Source: Priapulus caudatus (Eukaryota > Priapulida > Priapulimorpha > Priapulimorphida > Priapulidae). From it: a stretch of 64,000 nt of DNA. Of the stretch, positions 22,440 through 33,311 are shown piece after piece. Where the stretch lies: the NCBI RefSeq assembly GCF_000485595.1, contig NW_014578226.1:10792-74791 (forward strand), given 5' to 3'. A model generated the notes under the pieces. That model was not told the DNA's origin. It made no database searches and saw only the letters and a list, made by a program, of their open reading frames with translations. The stretch's first letter is position 1; every line of letters starts with the position of its first letter. Both the position numbers and the translations under genes were made by a program.

Positions 22440-25400
22440 CAATATTTCACAAGAATGGCTCACTTGCCAGTGTGTTTTCTGGGAAGATGTAACACCGAGC
22501 AGTGTATGTGCACAAGTTTGTGTATGAAGCATTCATGAGACTAGCATGGAAGGCATTCATTCCATGGGTTGAGAAAAACAAACCAGAAGAAAAGCACAAC
22601 ATAACGTCTGTGTCAGAAGAAGTGAGTGATTTGGTCGAACATTTGTGACAACAGAAATTTGACAGTCTTCTGGCAAACCCCAAATACACGGAGTTAGTCA
22701 CCACCTGGAACGAATTCTTAGACTATCTTCGCCATGAAAACGGAGAACTCTCAGCCTTTTGGATGTCTTATGTGGACATAGTTGAAAACGTCTTGCTTGC
22801 CCTGCTGCGTGCTGCTCAAGAAGGAAATTGGGTCTTGCATCTCTTTGCTATCCACAACATGATCCCCTGCATGGTGTTTTGCATACGACAGATTTAACTA
22901 TGCACGATACCTACCAGCGTATTATGCTGAGATGACCAATCTGGCAGCCAATCATCCAGCTGTGTACCAGGCTTTCTTGAGTGGTTTGTTCTCTGTTCAA
23001 CTATCCTGTCACAATACATTTGGACGCATTCCCGTTAACCAAACGACTGAAGTCACTGTGAACAAGGACACACAGACTCCAGGAGGCACAACAAGGTTTA
23101 GTCTGAAATCAGGAGCAGTCAAGTGCTATTACATTACTGCAGAACACAGGAGGGCCTTTCTTGGTCAGATGAGGGAAATGGTACATGAAGATGGATCAAA
23201 TGTTCCACATGCTGACCTGCACAAGACGCGTGTGAGGAAAGATGAGCAGGCCCGTAGCCAGCTTTGTATTGGGGGGGGTTCGTTTTTAATGTTGGCAATT
23301 TGCTCGGCAGGGGCGTGTACAGGATTTGTACCAGGGGGGGTCTAACCGTAACCCGAAGTTGCGAGCACGCGAAGGGGGGGTCTGGGGGGCCGTCCCCAGA
23401 AAATTTTTAAAATTACACCCCCTCAGATGCGTTTTCTGCGCGAGCAAGGTGGGGTCGCGACTCCCTGGACCCCCCCTGTACACGCCCTGCTCGGGCGCGA
23501 AGCGACAGGCGAGGGAGCCAGCGACCGAGCGGGGGAGGGTGCGGGAGGGAGTGTTCACTGTTCACGCTCCCCGCACGATGGAGATTTTGCAATTATTACA
23601 CTAAAATAGAGCGACCTGAGGTGAAATTCTTGCAAATTAAAATTTTTTTTTTTTGGCTTGGGGCCGGGGGGGGGGTTCGTTCGAACCCCCCGAACCCCCT
23701 GGCTACGGGCCTGGATGAGGATGCTGTTTCGACAATCGTACATCTGGTGAAGAGCTGGGTAAATCCATTTGAAGAAGCCCACGAACTTATCAGTATCTCG
23801 ACAGCAAAAAAAAGCCCCCAAAGATATCTGCTCGGATTTGAAGAATGCCAGAGACATTGGAGTTCAATGCTACACCGACTTCAAAGCTGAGAGACTCGAG
23901 ACGGACCCACCAACCAAACGCTTTCATGATCCCATGAAAATGAACAAACTGAAGACCTTCAGCAATTTATGCAAGAAGAAAAAAGTCCAGATGAGTGGCA
24001 GATCCGTGATTCTTCAAGGTGACAGAGCATTGTTTGGTCGCATCATTGTGATGGCACAGGGACGAAATCTGCAAATGGCTGATGTACTATCCCATCCTCT
24101 TGGTCTATTACCATGGGCACTGGCAACCCCAGAAGGTCTTCACTGTAAAACCAACAAGGCTGCTCTTGCTAGTTATCTACAAAAGAATGCCCCAGCTGAC
24201 AAACTTCCTGATCATTCTGCAACCATAATAGATGGAATGAGCATAATCCAGAAGGTGAAAGGTCTGAAGGAAACCAAGTCAACTTTGAGGAAATTCCCCA
24301 GTTTGTTTTGTGCATGGCACTGAATGATGGCAGCACTAGTGACAGGATCGACATCGTCTTCGACACCTACAAAGATACATCCATCAAGAACTGTAAGGCT
24401 CGCCAGAGGAGAGGAACTTGGCCTGAAGCTTCAGAACATCACAGCATCGCAAATTGTAAGGCAATGGAGAAGCTATTGGCCCATGTTGGGAATAAGTCTA
24501 GCCTCATTTCATTTCTGGTGAGCGAATGGAGGAAACCAGATTACACCAAGCGTCTGAATGGAAAGGTCTTATTTGTAACAACTGAAAACAAGTGTTACAA
24601 AATCACCACGGAAGGACACCAGGAGGTGCTTGAGCTTCAAAGTACACACGAGGAAGCAGATGGTCGACTCTTACTTCACGCTGCTCATGCTGCACAGACT
24701 GGATATCCAGCAGTTGTAATCAGCTCCGATGACACCGACGTATTCATCATGGCGTTGGCGTTTCATACTCAAATTCAATCACCATTGTTCCAGAAATGTG
24801 GCACCAAAGATCGGAAACGAATCATTGACATTACCAAAATTGCAGCTTCAGTGGGCGCAGATGTTTGTCATGGACTTATAGGGATGCATGCTTACACAGG
24901 TTGGCAACACTGTCAGCACATTTGCAGGCAAAGGCAAACTAGGAGCGCTTAAAATGCTTAGGTCTAGCAAAGAGGTCCAAGAAACGTTCGCCGAGTTGGG
25001 ACAAGAATGGAATGTGGCCGATGAGCTTATGGATAAGCTGGAGAATATCACATGCCTCCTATATGCATCCAGGTCTGGTACAAAGGAACTTAATAGCCTT
25101 CGATACCATCTATTCTGTGCGAAGAAGGGGGAGATTGAGAGCCACCAATTGCCTCCATGCAATGACTGCTTCCGAAAACACGTACAGCGAGCCAATTACC
25201 AGGCAGCAATTTGGAAACGAAGCCTTCAGAGGCACACAATGACGCCCAGCCCAGTTGGAAAGGGATGGAAATGGGATGATCAGGATGAAACAACTCTGGC
25301 TGTGGACTGGATGAGTGGACAGCCAGCACCTCAGGCTCTTCTGGATTTGTTGGCCTGTAATTGTTCCAGGAGCTGCAAGCTACCAAATTGTGTCTGCATT

Positions 25401-25532
25401 GCCAGTGGACTGAAATGTACAGACATGTGTAAACTTGCTGTCTGCGACAATCAGCCATTGTCTGACGGGTCAGACAACGACAGCCTCGACGAAGATGATT
25501 CATCTGACGAGGAGCAAGAATACGGATTCTGA
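22440..25532 (+). pseudogene. Decayed transposon gene: PIN/FEN-like nuclease core plus CXC cysteine cluster
   Basis: Translated segments in shifting frames join into one protein of a multi-copy invertebrate family I recognise but cannot name. In order: an N-terminal region (SAFWMSYVDIVENVL; FAYDRFNYARYL), the signature VNKDTQTPGGTTRF at about 23060, a middle region (SGRSVILQGDRALFGR), an acidic core (EADGRLLLHAAHAA at about 24655, SSDDTDVFIM at about 24725, GLIGMHAYTG at about 24880) and a C-terminal Cys cluster (about 25350-25440; CNCSRSCKLPNCVC then KCTDMC). The E/D spacing followed by a TGCD-like turn recalls FEN/PIN nucleases; the Cys cluster recalls tesmin/TSO1 CXC domains. Lesions: an in-frame stop near 22646, a 4-bp insertion near 22873, the hAT-like insertion at 23247, frameshifts near 23815 and 24320, and a frameshift inside the TGCD motif near 24900. 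It is therefore not functional here. Confidence 0.75.
23247..23713. mobile_element. 467-bp hAT-like MITE inside the long-TIR transposon gene
   Basis: Perfect 15-bp ends: caggcccgtagccag and ctggctacgggcctg. GATGAG is duplicated on both sides (23241-23246 and 23714-23719). The interior is G/C-run rich (gggggg, cccccc) and non-coding. It interrupts the gene between VRKDE and the continuation DEDAVSTIV. Confidence 0.9.
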
Positions 25533-25796
25533 GCAAAATATGCTGCGCATCTAAAAGGACACTTTCGTGATGTTTTTTCAGACGTAAGCATTAGTTAGTA
25601 TGTGTTTAATTTCAATGCCTGTAATCTGTGTCAATTGTGTTAAAAATTAACTGGTAATAACAATGTATAATATAACAAGGCGTGTTAAAAATTGACTGGG
25701 TAATAACAATGTATAATATAACAAGGCGTATTTAATCGGGAGATCATTTAATGATAACATAATTATGATAAACCTAGTGTGGAGCAATTTTGCATG
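25533..25796. other. 3' untranslated stretch between gene end and right arm
   Basis: AT-rich; contains a direct repeat of about 45 bp ('gtgttaaaaattgactgg', then 'taataacaatgtataatata') at 25637-25730. No gene. Confidence 0.5.
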
Positions 25797-26573
25797 TATT
25801 GTGAAATATAATGTACCTGATGTTACATACCTACCATGGGATACTAGCTAATACCAAAAATTAAACTAAAACCTAAAATGTCAAAATCTAAGTTTTGTTC
25901 CCAAATATCAAAATTAGGGTATGGTTGGACTTTGCCAAGATATGTGCCACAAACAACCACCATATTACAAAGTAATGATATATTCCAATGCAGTGGGTCC
26001 TTGTGAAGTTTGGATGGGTAATATGTTACTCTGGGAGTTTTCATTTGTGAATTATTGACAGAAACGTGCAATGTGAAATTTTGAAGTCAAAGCGATTTCT
26101 GCCACTTTTTCACTAAAGTTAACATATTTTTGGTCATATATACAAAATTTTGACAAATAACCCACAAATGTTTATATTGCTAATACTATATTAGTTGGCA
26201 TCCAGTAGGCAAATTATTGGCACTATGTAGTCCTTAACAAAATATTTATTTCAATTTTACCAAATATCACATATTTTGGCAAAGCGAAGAAGGGGTATAA
26301 TACTATTTCGAGTGATAACACAGAGATGGCCGAGAGTTATACACTGCTATCACATTTTTTTCATATCTAGGATATATATCTTGCTAAAAATCACAATGAG
26401 CCTTACTCCATCTGTATGGTACCGACCGGTCAATTTGGGGGGTCTGGCTCATAGCCTATGTGTGTATGTGTATTCATGTATGTATGTAGAGGGATGTGTG
26501 AGGTAATGTGTGTAATGGGAAACCGGCAAAAACAATAGGCATATAGAGGGCGCTGATAGGCAAGTGAGTCCTG

Positions 26574-27024
26574 AGGCGTGTTCAGGAGACCGAACGCTCG
26601 CGGAGCGGTCGCGAGCGCTCGCCTTCTGAACGACACTGCGCTCGCGAGCGCTCGCGAGCGTTTGCGCGCAAGTTTGAAAAGCTGTTCGCTCAGCGCGCGA
26701 GTTGTTTAAGATGGCGACGAAAATATGGCGAATGCGAATCTAACATTTCTGACGTCAATTTGCAATCTATTTCAACTTTATTTCACTTTTCATTCATTCA
26801 TTTACTTCTAAATTCAATTCTTATCAATTTCGTCTGCTAATTCGTTTAACAGTACTTGTTCTCTCGCGATTAAAATCTGCTGAGTAACCCTCCATGGGGG
26901 CCGCCATCTTTGATCAAGCAAGCGCACAGCCGACGCGCACAGCGAGCGCTCGTGTGTCGTTCAGGAGGCGCTGCGTTCGTTCATCGAGCGTTCGCATCGA
27001 GCGCTCGCTCTCCTGAACACGCCT
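26574..27024. mobile_element. 451-bp GC-rich MITE near left end of ISL2EU element
   Basis: The ends 'aggcgtgttcaggaga' and 'tctcctgaacacgcct' are inverted, with CTG duplicated on each side (26571-26573 and 27025-27027). The interior near both ends is built of 'gcgagcgctcg' repeats that are themselves palindromic. The 3-bp duplication suggests PIF/Harbinger-type mobilisation. Confidence 0.85.
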
Positions 27025-27045
27025 CTGAGCGTGCCAAGCAACAAT

Positions 27046-27089
27046 GTCAGCTGCTGCGAGTTGTTTCTAAACAACTCGCAGCAGCTGAC
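27046..27089. repeat. Perfect 21-bp hairpin
   Basis: Arms 27046-27066 and 27069-27089 are exact complements (gtcagctgctgcgagttgttt) around a 2-base loop. It lies between the MITE and the transposase gene and so could be in its promoter or 5' UTR. No coding role. Confidence 0.9.
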
Positions 27090-27222
27090 ACTGTTGTAAA
27101 AGTTAGAACGGTTAGTGGAAACTGTTACTGAAACTGAACTGTTAGTGGAAACTGTACTGTAGTTACCGAGTTGTGTTCTTCAAAACGATATTGTTATTAA
27201 TATTATCTGTTAGTCTGTGACA

Positions 27223-27858
27223 ATGCCAACCGAATGTTGTGTACCACATTGTGGGAAGAGGGGAGGACATGTTTTCCCTGTATGTAACAAGCGGCGACGT
27301 GCGTGGATTAGAGCTGTGAGACGAGGCGAAAATAACTGGAGGCCTTCCAAGTACGCGCGTGTATGTCGAGATCATTTTGATGAATCGGAATACGTTGAGA
27401 CGACCTCGTATGGCACGTTTTTTTGTTATTAGCAAATTCAGTAATCAGTTGCCCTATTTTATATTCGTTCTTCTACTTCTACGCTATATTGGCCACCATC
27501 AACATACTGATGATTATGCCAACGGACGTCGTTGTACTTGTAGACTAGAAGTATAGGCCTACATGTTTCAAATCAACAGCTAATGGTAATGCGAAACAAG
27601 CTTTACCAGGCTGCGAGATTAATATCAATACTAATACTAATAGTGACGATACACATTTTCAATATATTATTATAGTTATTACCATTTCTTGGAGAAATCT
27701 GAAACAAATAGTAGAAATACTTGTTCTTTGCATTGTAGGTTTTTCTTGGCTCATGGGTTCAAGATGGTGATAGGATAGGATAATGTTTATTACTGGACAT
27801 GCTCGATCTCTATCCTTGAGCCTTTACATGATGTATATGATGGATCATTGATGATATC

Positions 27859-27908
<50 letters not shown>

Positions 27909-29433
27909 CGTATATATATATGAACTTTGTTATGTATAGCTATAATGTCGAATATGCTGTTAATTGGTATTAGTTATGGCTATATGGTTTATTTTTTCAG
28001 GAACTGTGTCACTTTTGAAGAAGTTGAAGTGCACAGCTGTCCCTCACGTCTTTCCATGGAACAGTCGGTGCTCATCCAGTTCTCGGGAGCAGATGGAAAG
28101 AGTGAGCGGACGGCAAAGGGCAACTCAAATGCATCTCGAGCTCAAAGACACGCAGCGGTTTAATGCCTTATCGGTACTTGGTGCCGAGGATGATGTTGTA
28201 GAAAGTAACATGGATAATTTAGCAGGTAATAAACGAATTAGTGAAAAAGACGTCATTTGTAAATTGTTTTTATTACCAATTAAACATATAATTATTAATT
28301 ATTAATTCACACTTCAGTGCCTCCAATTTGCATATAAATATTGTTTTTGTCTATTTTACCAGTTTATGGAATACTGAAGAGCCCATGCATATAATAAGTA
28401 ACAAATTAAATGATTCTATTAATTATTCTAACATCTGATTTTCTTATATTATTAAGATTCAGGTGACAGAAGTTCTACTGATGAAGGAGTCTCTGCGCAT
28501 GCTGTTGATGTCGCCACGCAGTCTACAGAGTCATGCAGCTACTCGGCCAGAAAATTTTTATTCGATGACAAGGGCATGCAATTTTACACCGGTTTAGATT
28601 CTTATAAAAAAATTGAGCTCGTTTTAAACACACTGGGACCAGCAGCATATAGTTTATATTATTTTAACGACACTCTACCGAGTTTGTCGGTACCAGATCA
28701 TTTTTTTTTAACACTGGTCAAACTGAGAAGGCACACAACCGACTTTGAGCTCAGTCGGCTGTTTGAAATATCTGAAAAGTCGGTAGCTAATATATGCGTA
28801 ACATGGATCAATTTCATGGCGGTAGAATGGGATGAGATTGACTGGTGGCCGGTAAAAGAACTCGTGAAATATTACATGCCGTCAGATTTTAAAATGAAAT
28901 TTCCAGCTACACGTGTCATACTGGATGGTACAGAGTGTCCCATCATGAAGCCAGCAGATGCTTTGGCTCAACAGGCTACTTTCTCCTCCTACAAAAATAG
29001 GAATACAGTAAAGGTTGTCGTTGGGGCGAGTCCTGGGGGATTAGTGTCATATGTGTCACCAGCTTATGGTGGGTCCACCAGTGACAGGCAAGTAGTCGAA
29101 AGAAGTAACTTAATGAAAATCTATGATTCCGGAGACAGTGTTATGGTAGATAAAGGTTTCAGTGTGCAGGATCTGTTCGTGTCATCCAATGTCACCATTA
29201 ATATACCAACATTTTTCAAAAAGAGAAATCGATTATCTTGTGCGACAGTTATAAATGATCGTAAAATTGCAAGCAAACGTGTCTACATAGAGAGAATTAT
29301 AGGACTTGCAAAAACGTATAAAATTTTAAGAGAACCTATGAACAACACAGAATTTGCCTTGTCCTCCAAAATACTTAAAGTCTGCTTCTATCTATGCAAT
29401 TTTCGAGCAAATATTGTTCCAAAAGATGCATGA
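27223..29433 (+). CDS. ISL2EU transposase (THAP zinc finger + DDE_4-type catalytic domain), three exons
   Basis: Exon 1 (27223-27412) encodes a THAP domain (MPTECCVPHC, then CRDHFDESEY). Exon 2 (28001-28225) gives its end (CTAVPHVFPW). Exon 3 (28463-29433) encodes the catalytic part. ATG 27223 is chosen because it starts the THAP domain directly. The exon 2/3 junction (GCAG/GTAATA, attcag/GTGAC) is in phase. Exon 1 fits only if a GC donor (TATG/GCACGT) is used; another intron of this element also has a GC donor. Counting from the Met at 28576, the acidic triad candidates are D117 (ILDGTECP), D192 (MVDKGF) and E239 (VYIERI), typical of PIF/ISL2EU DDE enzymes. The frame is intact across 324 codons of exon 3, so it may still be active. 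It binds transposon ends through THAP and cuts and rejoins DNA in the nucleus (family knowledge). Confidence 0.85.
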
Positions 29434-29529
29434 ATCGCAACATTAACTGTCTCCTGAATCACAGATTTTCATTAAGTTACTTCTTTCGACTACATGCCTG
29501 TCACTGGTAGACATGGAACCCCAGCATGG

Positions 29530-29760
29530 TACAGTAAAACTCGCATAAGTTGTTGTCGTCTAATTCGCCAATTCGCACAAGTCGTGATGGAAGCCAAAGT
29601 CCCGATTTTCCCTCATAGTAAATCCATTGGAATAGCCCCACCTAATTAGTCGTCATTTATAAGTCGTTATTATGTACAAGTCATCGCCCTCAGACATGTC
29701 CCATGTAATACAAACAACAGTAATTTCCCATCTGTACGTCGTCATCAGAAAAGCCTATAG
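29530..29760. mobile_element. pogo/Tigger-like terminal fragment
   Basis: It starts 'cagtaaaactcgcataagtt' and continues with alternating 'attcgccaattcgcac', 'aagtcgt' motifs, the look of pogo/Tigger ends. No transposase remains. It sits between the two convergent ISL2EU genes. Confidence 0.45.
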
Positions 29761-30504
29761 CGTGCACGCCGCGCAGTGTACGGTCTAGGGGATGTGCTAC
29801 TACAGTTCGTTCCAGAGCACGGCCTCACAGAATTACAGGGCGTCAAGTGACAAGTGACGCTCAAAAAATAGAAAAATAGGAATTTCAGATGTGAAAAAAT
29901 AGGAGGAAAATAGGAATTTTGGTGAGAAAATATATGTTAAATAGGAATATTTGTTGCATTAGATGGCCTCGATCCCAACACCCCTACAGCCATCCCGATC
30001 CACCACAAATGGTTTTATTAACATACATATTTGGAGTTACATCACTTATGGGAGTTTTACTGTATATCTGTTTAGAATTAACGCTCAGTGAACAAGCGGT
30101 TATAATTTACTGTTTTTCTTGGAAAGAATCTGTTCTGTTATTTACCATTGTCTAGGGCGAGTTGTATAGAATTACCAGCTGCTCTGGTTATTATGATATT
30201 TATCGCGATTGCAGCAAGATAACAGATGCTGCAAGATAGCCAGCTAATTATAGATTTATCAAACAAAGGATCTTCATTGGTCACCGCGGGTTTCAGACTG
30301 ATATTGAGGTTACTGTAGCCATTGATTATACAGTCCGTGATGAGTTAACTAACGCAAACAGTCATGCGTGTTGATCGTATAGTAAGGCATGTAATTCGCC
30401 AGAATCTCTGTTAGGCTTGTCCGCGACAATGGGGTTAGTTTATATGCTGATTTATACTGACGTTTTTTTATCTGCGTTTTTATGTTGACTTTATCCAAGT
30501 CATT
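29761..30504. other. Non-coding spacer between the convergent ISL2EU genes
   Basis: Contains 'aaaaataggaatttt' repeats at about 29868-29950. No gene recognised. Confidence 0.5.
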
Positions 30505-33311
30505 TTAGAATACTTCAAAGTAATCTGAGTACATAAGCCTGTTCACTATGGCATCTCTAAAATAATTCTTGTAGAAGTTGATAAGCTGGTTCACCATAAC
30601 ACGGATGAAAGCATCATCTCGCTCTATTTCTATACATCTAAGTTCTTTAAAGGTGTAAATGACAAAGTGACATTGTTTCATATTGGTGCAAAGTAACTGC
30701 CCCTGGACTTGATAGTAGTAGTCATTATTATGGTTAAGGGTAACTAAACCCATCGTCGAATTTTTCAAGGTAGGGCACTGTAATATGGTCAATGACTTTA
30801 TCTCTGCTTGCGTAAGGGCATTTGATTTCGAGTAATGTATCACTATTGATGATCCGATCTGGTGATGCTGCAAGAACTGGGTGCTCTTCGTAAGCAAAGA
30901 GTCCACACTCATGACTCTTGACAGTAAACAGTTTTTCAAACTGTTCTGCTGCCACTGACTCGAACCTTCTCCCATGCATAATGGCAGGACATAGAATGTC
31001 CTTGCTGTGGCTTAAAGACCTAGCAAGTCTGTCCATATCGGTTCTGCTAGTAGCCTTACAAATTCTACCAAAATTTGAAGCTGTAAGCCTCTTTTGCCTT
31101 TCTGCCCGCCATAATTTGTTTCTGCCCTGTCCTCTGGTGTCATTTTCTAATTTAATAATCTCTGCTTATCTTCAGTGATGGACGATATCTGTAAAATCGA
31201 TACATTTCTAAAAACCAATTGTTTAAACTGATATTATACCAATAAAAATTTCTCGCAGTTCTGGGCGATGTAGTACATAAATTAACAATTTTTTCTTCAT
31301 GTAAACAGTATTTAGACTACCTAGTAAAATCACAGTCAAATAAACTATGAAATATTCAAACTAAAAGATTTGTGTGGTAATTGATTACTCTATAGTCAAG
31401 TGATGTTGTATATTTTCAACTAATATTTACCATTGATTTTTTTAAGAACTCGTCTACATCACTCAGCTCGAGGTAGTCATGGTCTAGTGTAATGGCAAGC
31501 GGGTTTGCTGGACAAAACAGCTGCATTACGGGCATGTTTTTATCTATCTGGAAGAAGTTTATGGCACACATTGTAATATTGATTTACTATATTTACTCCA
31601 AAAAACAGCACCTTCATAACGATTTCTAGTGAGATAGATGAATTTATATTAGGTCTGTGAATGTGCCAAGCCTTTGGTAACCTATGTCACAACAACATTT
31701 AAAAAACACAAATATAAACGGGCACCTGATAGTTTACACAGAGGTTACGAATGTAATCTATCTTTCCTTCCTGATTTCTGTGCTCCTGTGGCCTTGGATC
31801 AAAATCGAAATGTCCCTTTCCTCTGAGTTTTTGTATATCAGAAGATTTAATAGGACTTCCGTTATAGGCCTTTGCTCTATGGAAACTCTGTAGTACCTAG
31901 AGAATAATGTACTGTACGTGACTGTACCAGTTCAGTTTAGTTTGTTTAACCACATTTTCTGTGCTTCAGTTTAATCATGTGTGTTACAGATTTTTGTAAC
32001 TTGCACTCTAAAGAGTTATTCTGACCATCCCTGGGAGTGATTGCAAGAATCAAACTTAATTACCTGCGTGCATGTCTGCTCAGTAATTATTTCGGCATCT
32101 CCAAGAAAACGGCATATCCCGTACAGCAGAACCACAACGTGTTTACAGTGGGCAGTAGGCCCTTGACCGGCACCGCACTCACACTGAGCCTCTAAAACCA
32201 CGCCACTGGTGTTAAGGCATGCATCAACTTTGTAGACAACTTGTTTTTTCATTTCGGCCCAGACAACAGATGTAAAATATATTTTATCGTTGTCTTTGCT
32301 CACTCTGACATAGCGAAGGAACCTGAAAATCAAGTAATTTATATACGCTATGTTTGCTCTATATGTTTATAAATATAATGGGAAATTTTCGGTGTTTCCC
32401 GAGAGAAAATCCTTTCCGTGTATTGGGCCAATATGTGAAAGGCATATGAGGGCCTCCATCTCTCCTTTCCCACCAGCTATAAACATTTATATCTGCTCTA
32501 CCCCTTACGCAAGTATAATTCAATTTACTGTCGCAACAAACCTACGAACTATTGCAATTTGTCACATGATAATTGTGCATAATGGTTTGATATCTGGAAA
32601 GGTTACATCACTTGCCTTTGACGATAAAGGTCTTTGCATTTATTCTCTAGGCATTTGTTAAAGAGAAGTAAATATGCTCCAATTTTCTCTTCTGACAGTG
32701 GTGGTATGTCAGCTAACATTCCAGCATGAATATCCATAAATCTGTCATAGTTTGGCAGATCCATGGAGTATTCTGCTTGTAGTGGGCTGGCGGTTTGCTG
32801 GTTTTTCTTGTAAAATTCCAACCTATTAATTATGACAGCATAAATATTATTGTGCGCGGATTACGTACATGCTTGCCTTAGACCTGAACACAATAATAGT
32901 GTACGTGTTACCAGTACTAACTAATTAAAATTGCCAGGCAGTTGCATCAGTTTTCACGTTTTAATTGTCTCCAACGGGAACAGCTTAAAAATGTTACTCG
33001 TATCTTTAAAATTGCCAATATATATGTATAGCCACACAATAACCTAACAAATATGGCTATATTTAAAATTAATGCCGAGAAGACAACATGTTACGTAACT
33101 CAAGCTTCGTAAGTTGCCTAGTCTCACTGACACTGACACTGAGACTATCTGCATGGGTACGTCAGTATCTTGCCATCTGGCATCTGGGATTGGGGTACAA
33201 ACGTGACAGTTACCTTGCAATCAAATCTGCCTTTCGGCCTGAAACCTTGGCGTCATACTTCTTAAGTTCTTCCTTTAATGCCTTAATAGTAAAATAATTG
33301 TATGCTGACAT
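30505..33311 (-). CDS. ISL2EU accessory nuclease: SAP + SWIM zinc finger + YqaJ, six exons, one frameshift
   Basis: Exons on the - strand: 33311-33214, 32822 to about 32616, 32322-32064, 31896-31726, 31547-31431 and 31159-30505. Exon 1 is a SAP motif (ALKEELKKYDAKVSGRKADL), a DNA-binding helix pair. Exon 3 has a SWIM finger (CECG, then HCKH). Exon 4 carries SFHRAKAYNGSPIK. Exon 6 is the YqaJ/lambda-exonuclease-like domain: LTASNFGRICKATS, D in AASPDRII, ExK in LLEIKCPY, and YYYQVQGQL. Every junction is phase-consistent; the exon 2 donor is a canonical GC type (CAAAG/GCAAGT). A frameshift near 30765 separates LLEIKCPY from YYYQVQGQL, so this copy is probably inactive unless the base is a sequencing error. 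The family is expected to act as a 5'-3' or Holliday-type nuclease during transposition (inference). Confidence 0.82.

Larger units (their letters stand above)
21688..26458. mobile_element. 4.8-kb DNA transposon with about 660-bp terminal inverted repeats
   Basis: The left arm (21688-22345) and right arm (25797-26458) are inverted copies of each other over nearly their full length. The outermost bases are 'taggctatgagc' and 'gctcatagccta'. TGT flanks both ends (21685-21687 and 26459-26461), and copy A shows the site without the element at about 15946. Between the arms lies one decayed + strand gene (22440-25532), itself hit by a small hAT-like insertion at 23247-23713. About 100 bp of the left arm (21993-22090) is repeated directly just inside it (22352-22449). 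I cannot match this combination of 3-bp duplication, long arms and gene to a transposon superfamily I know. Confidence 0.85.
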
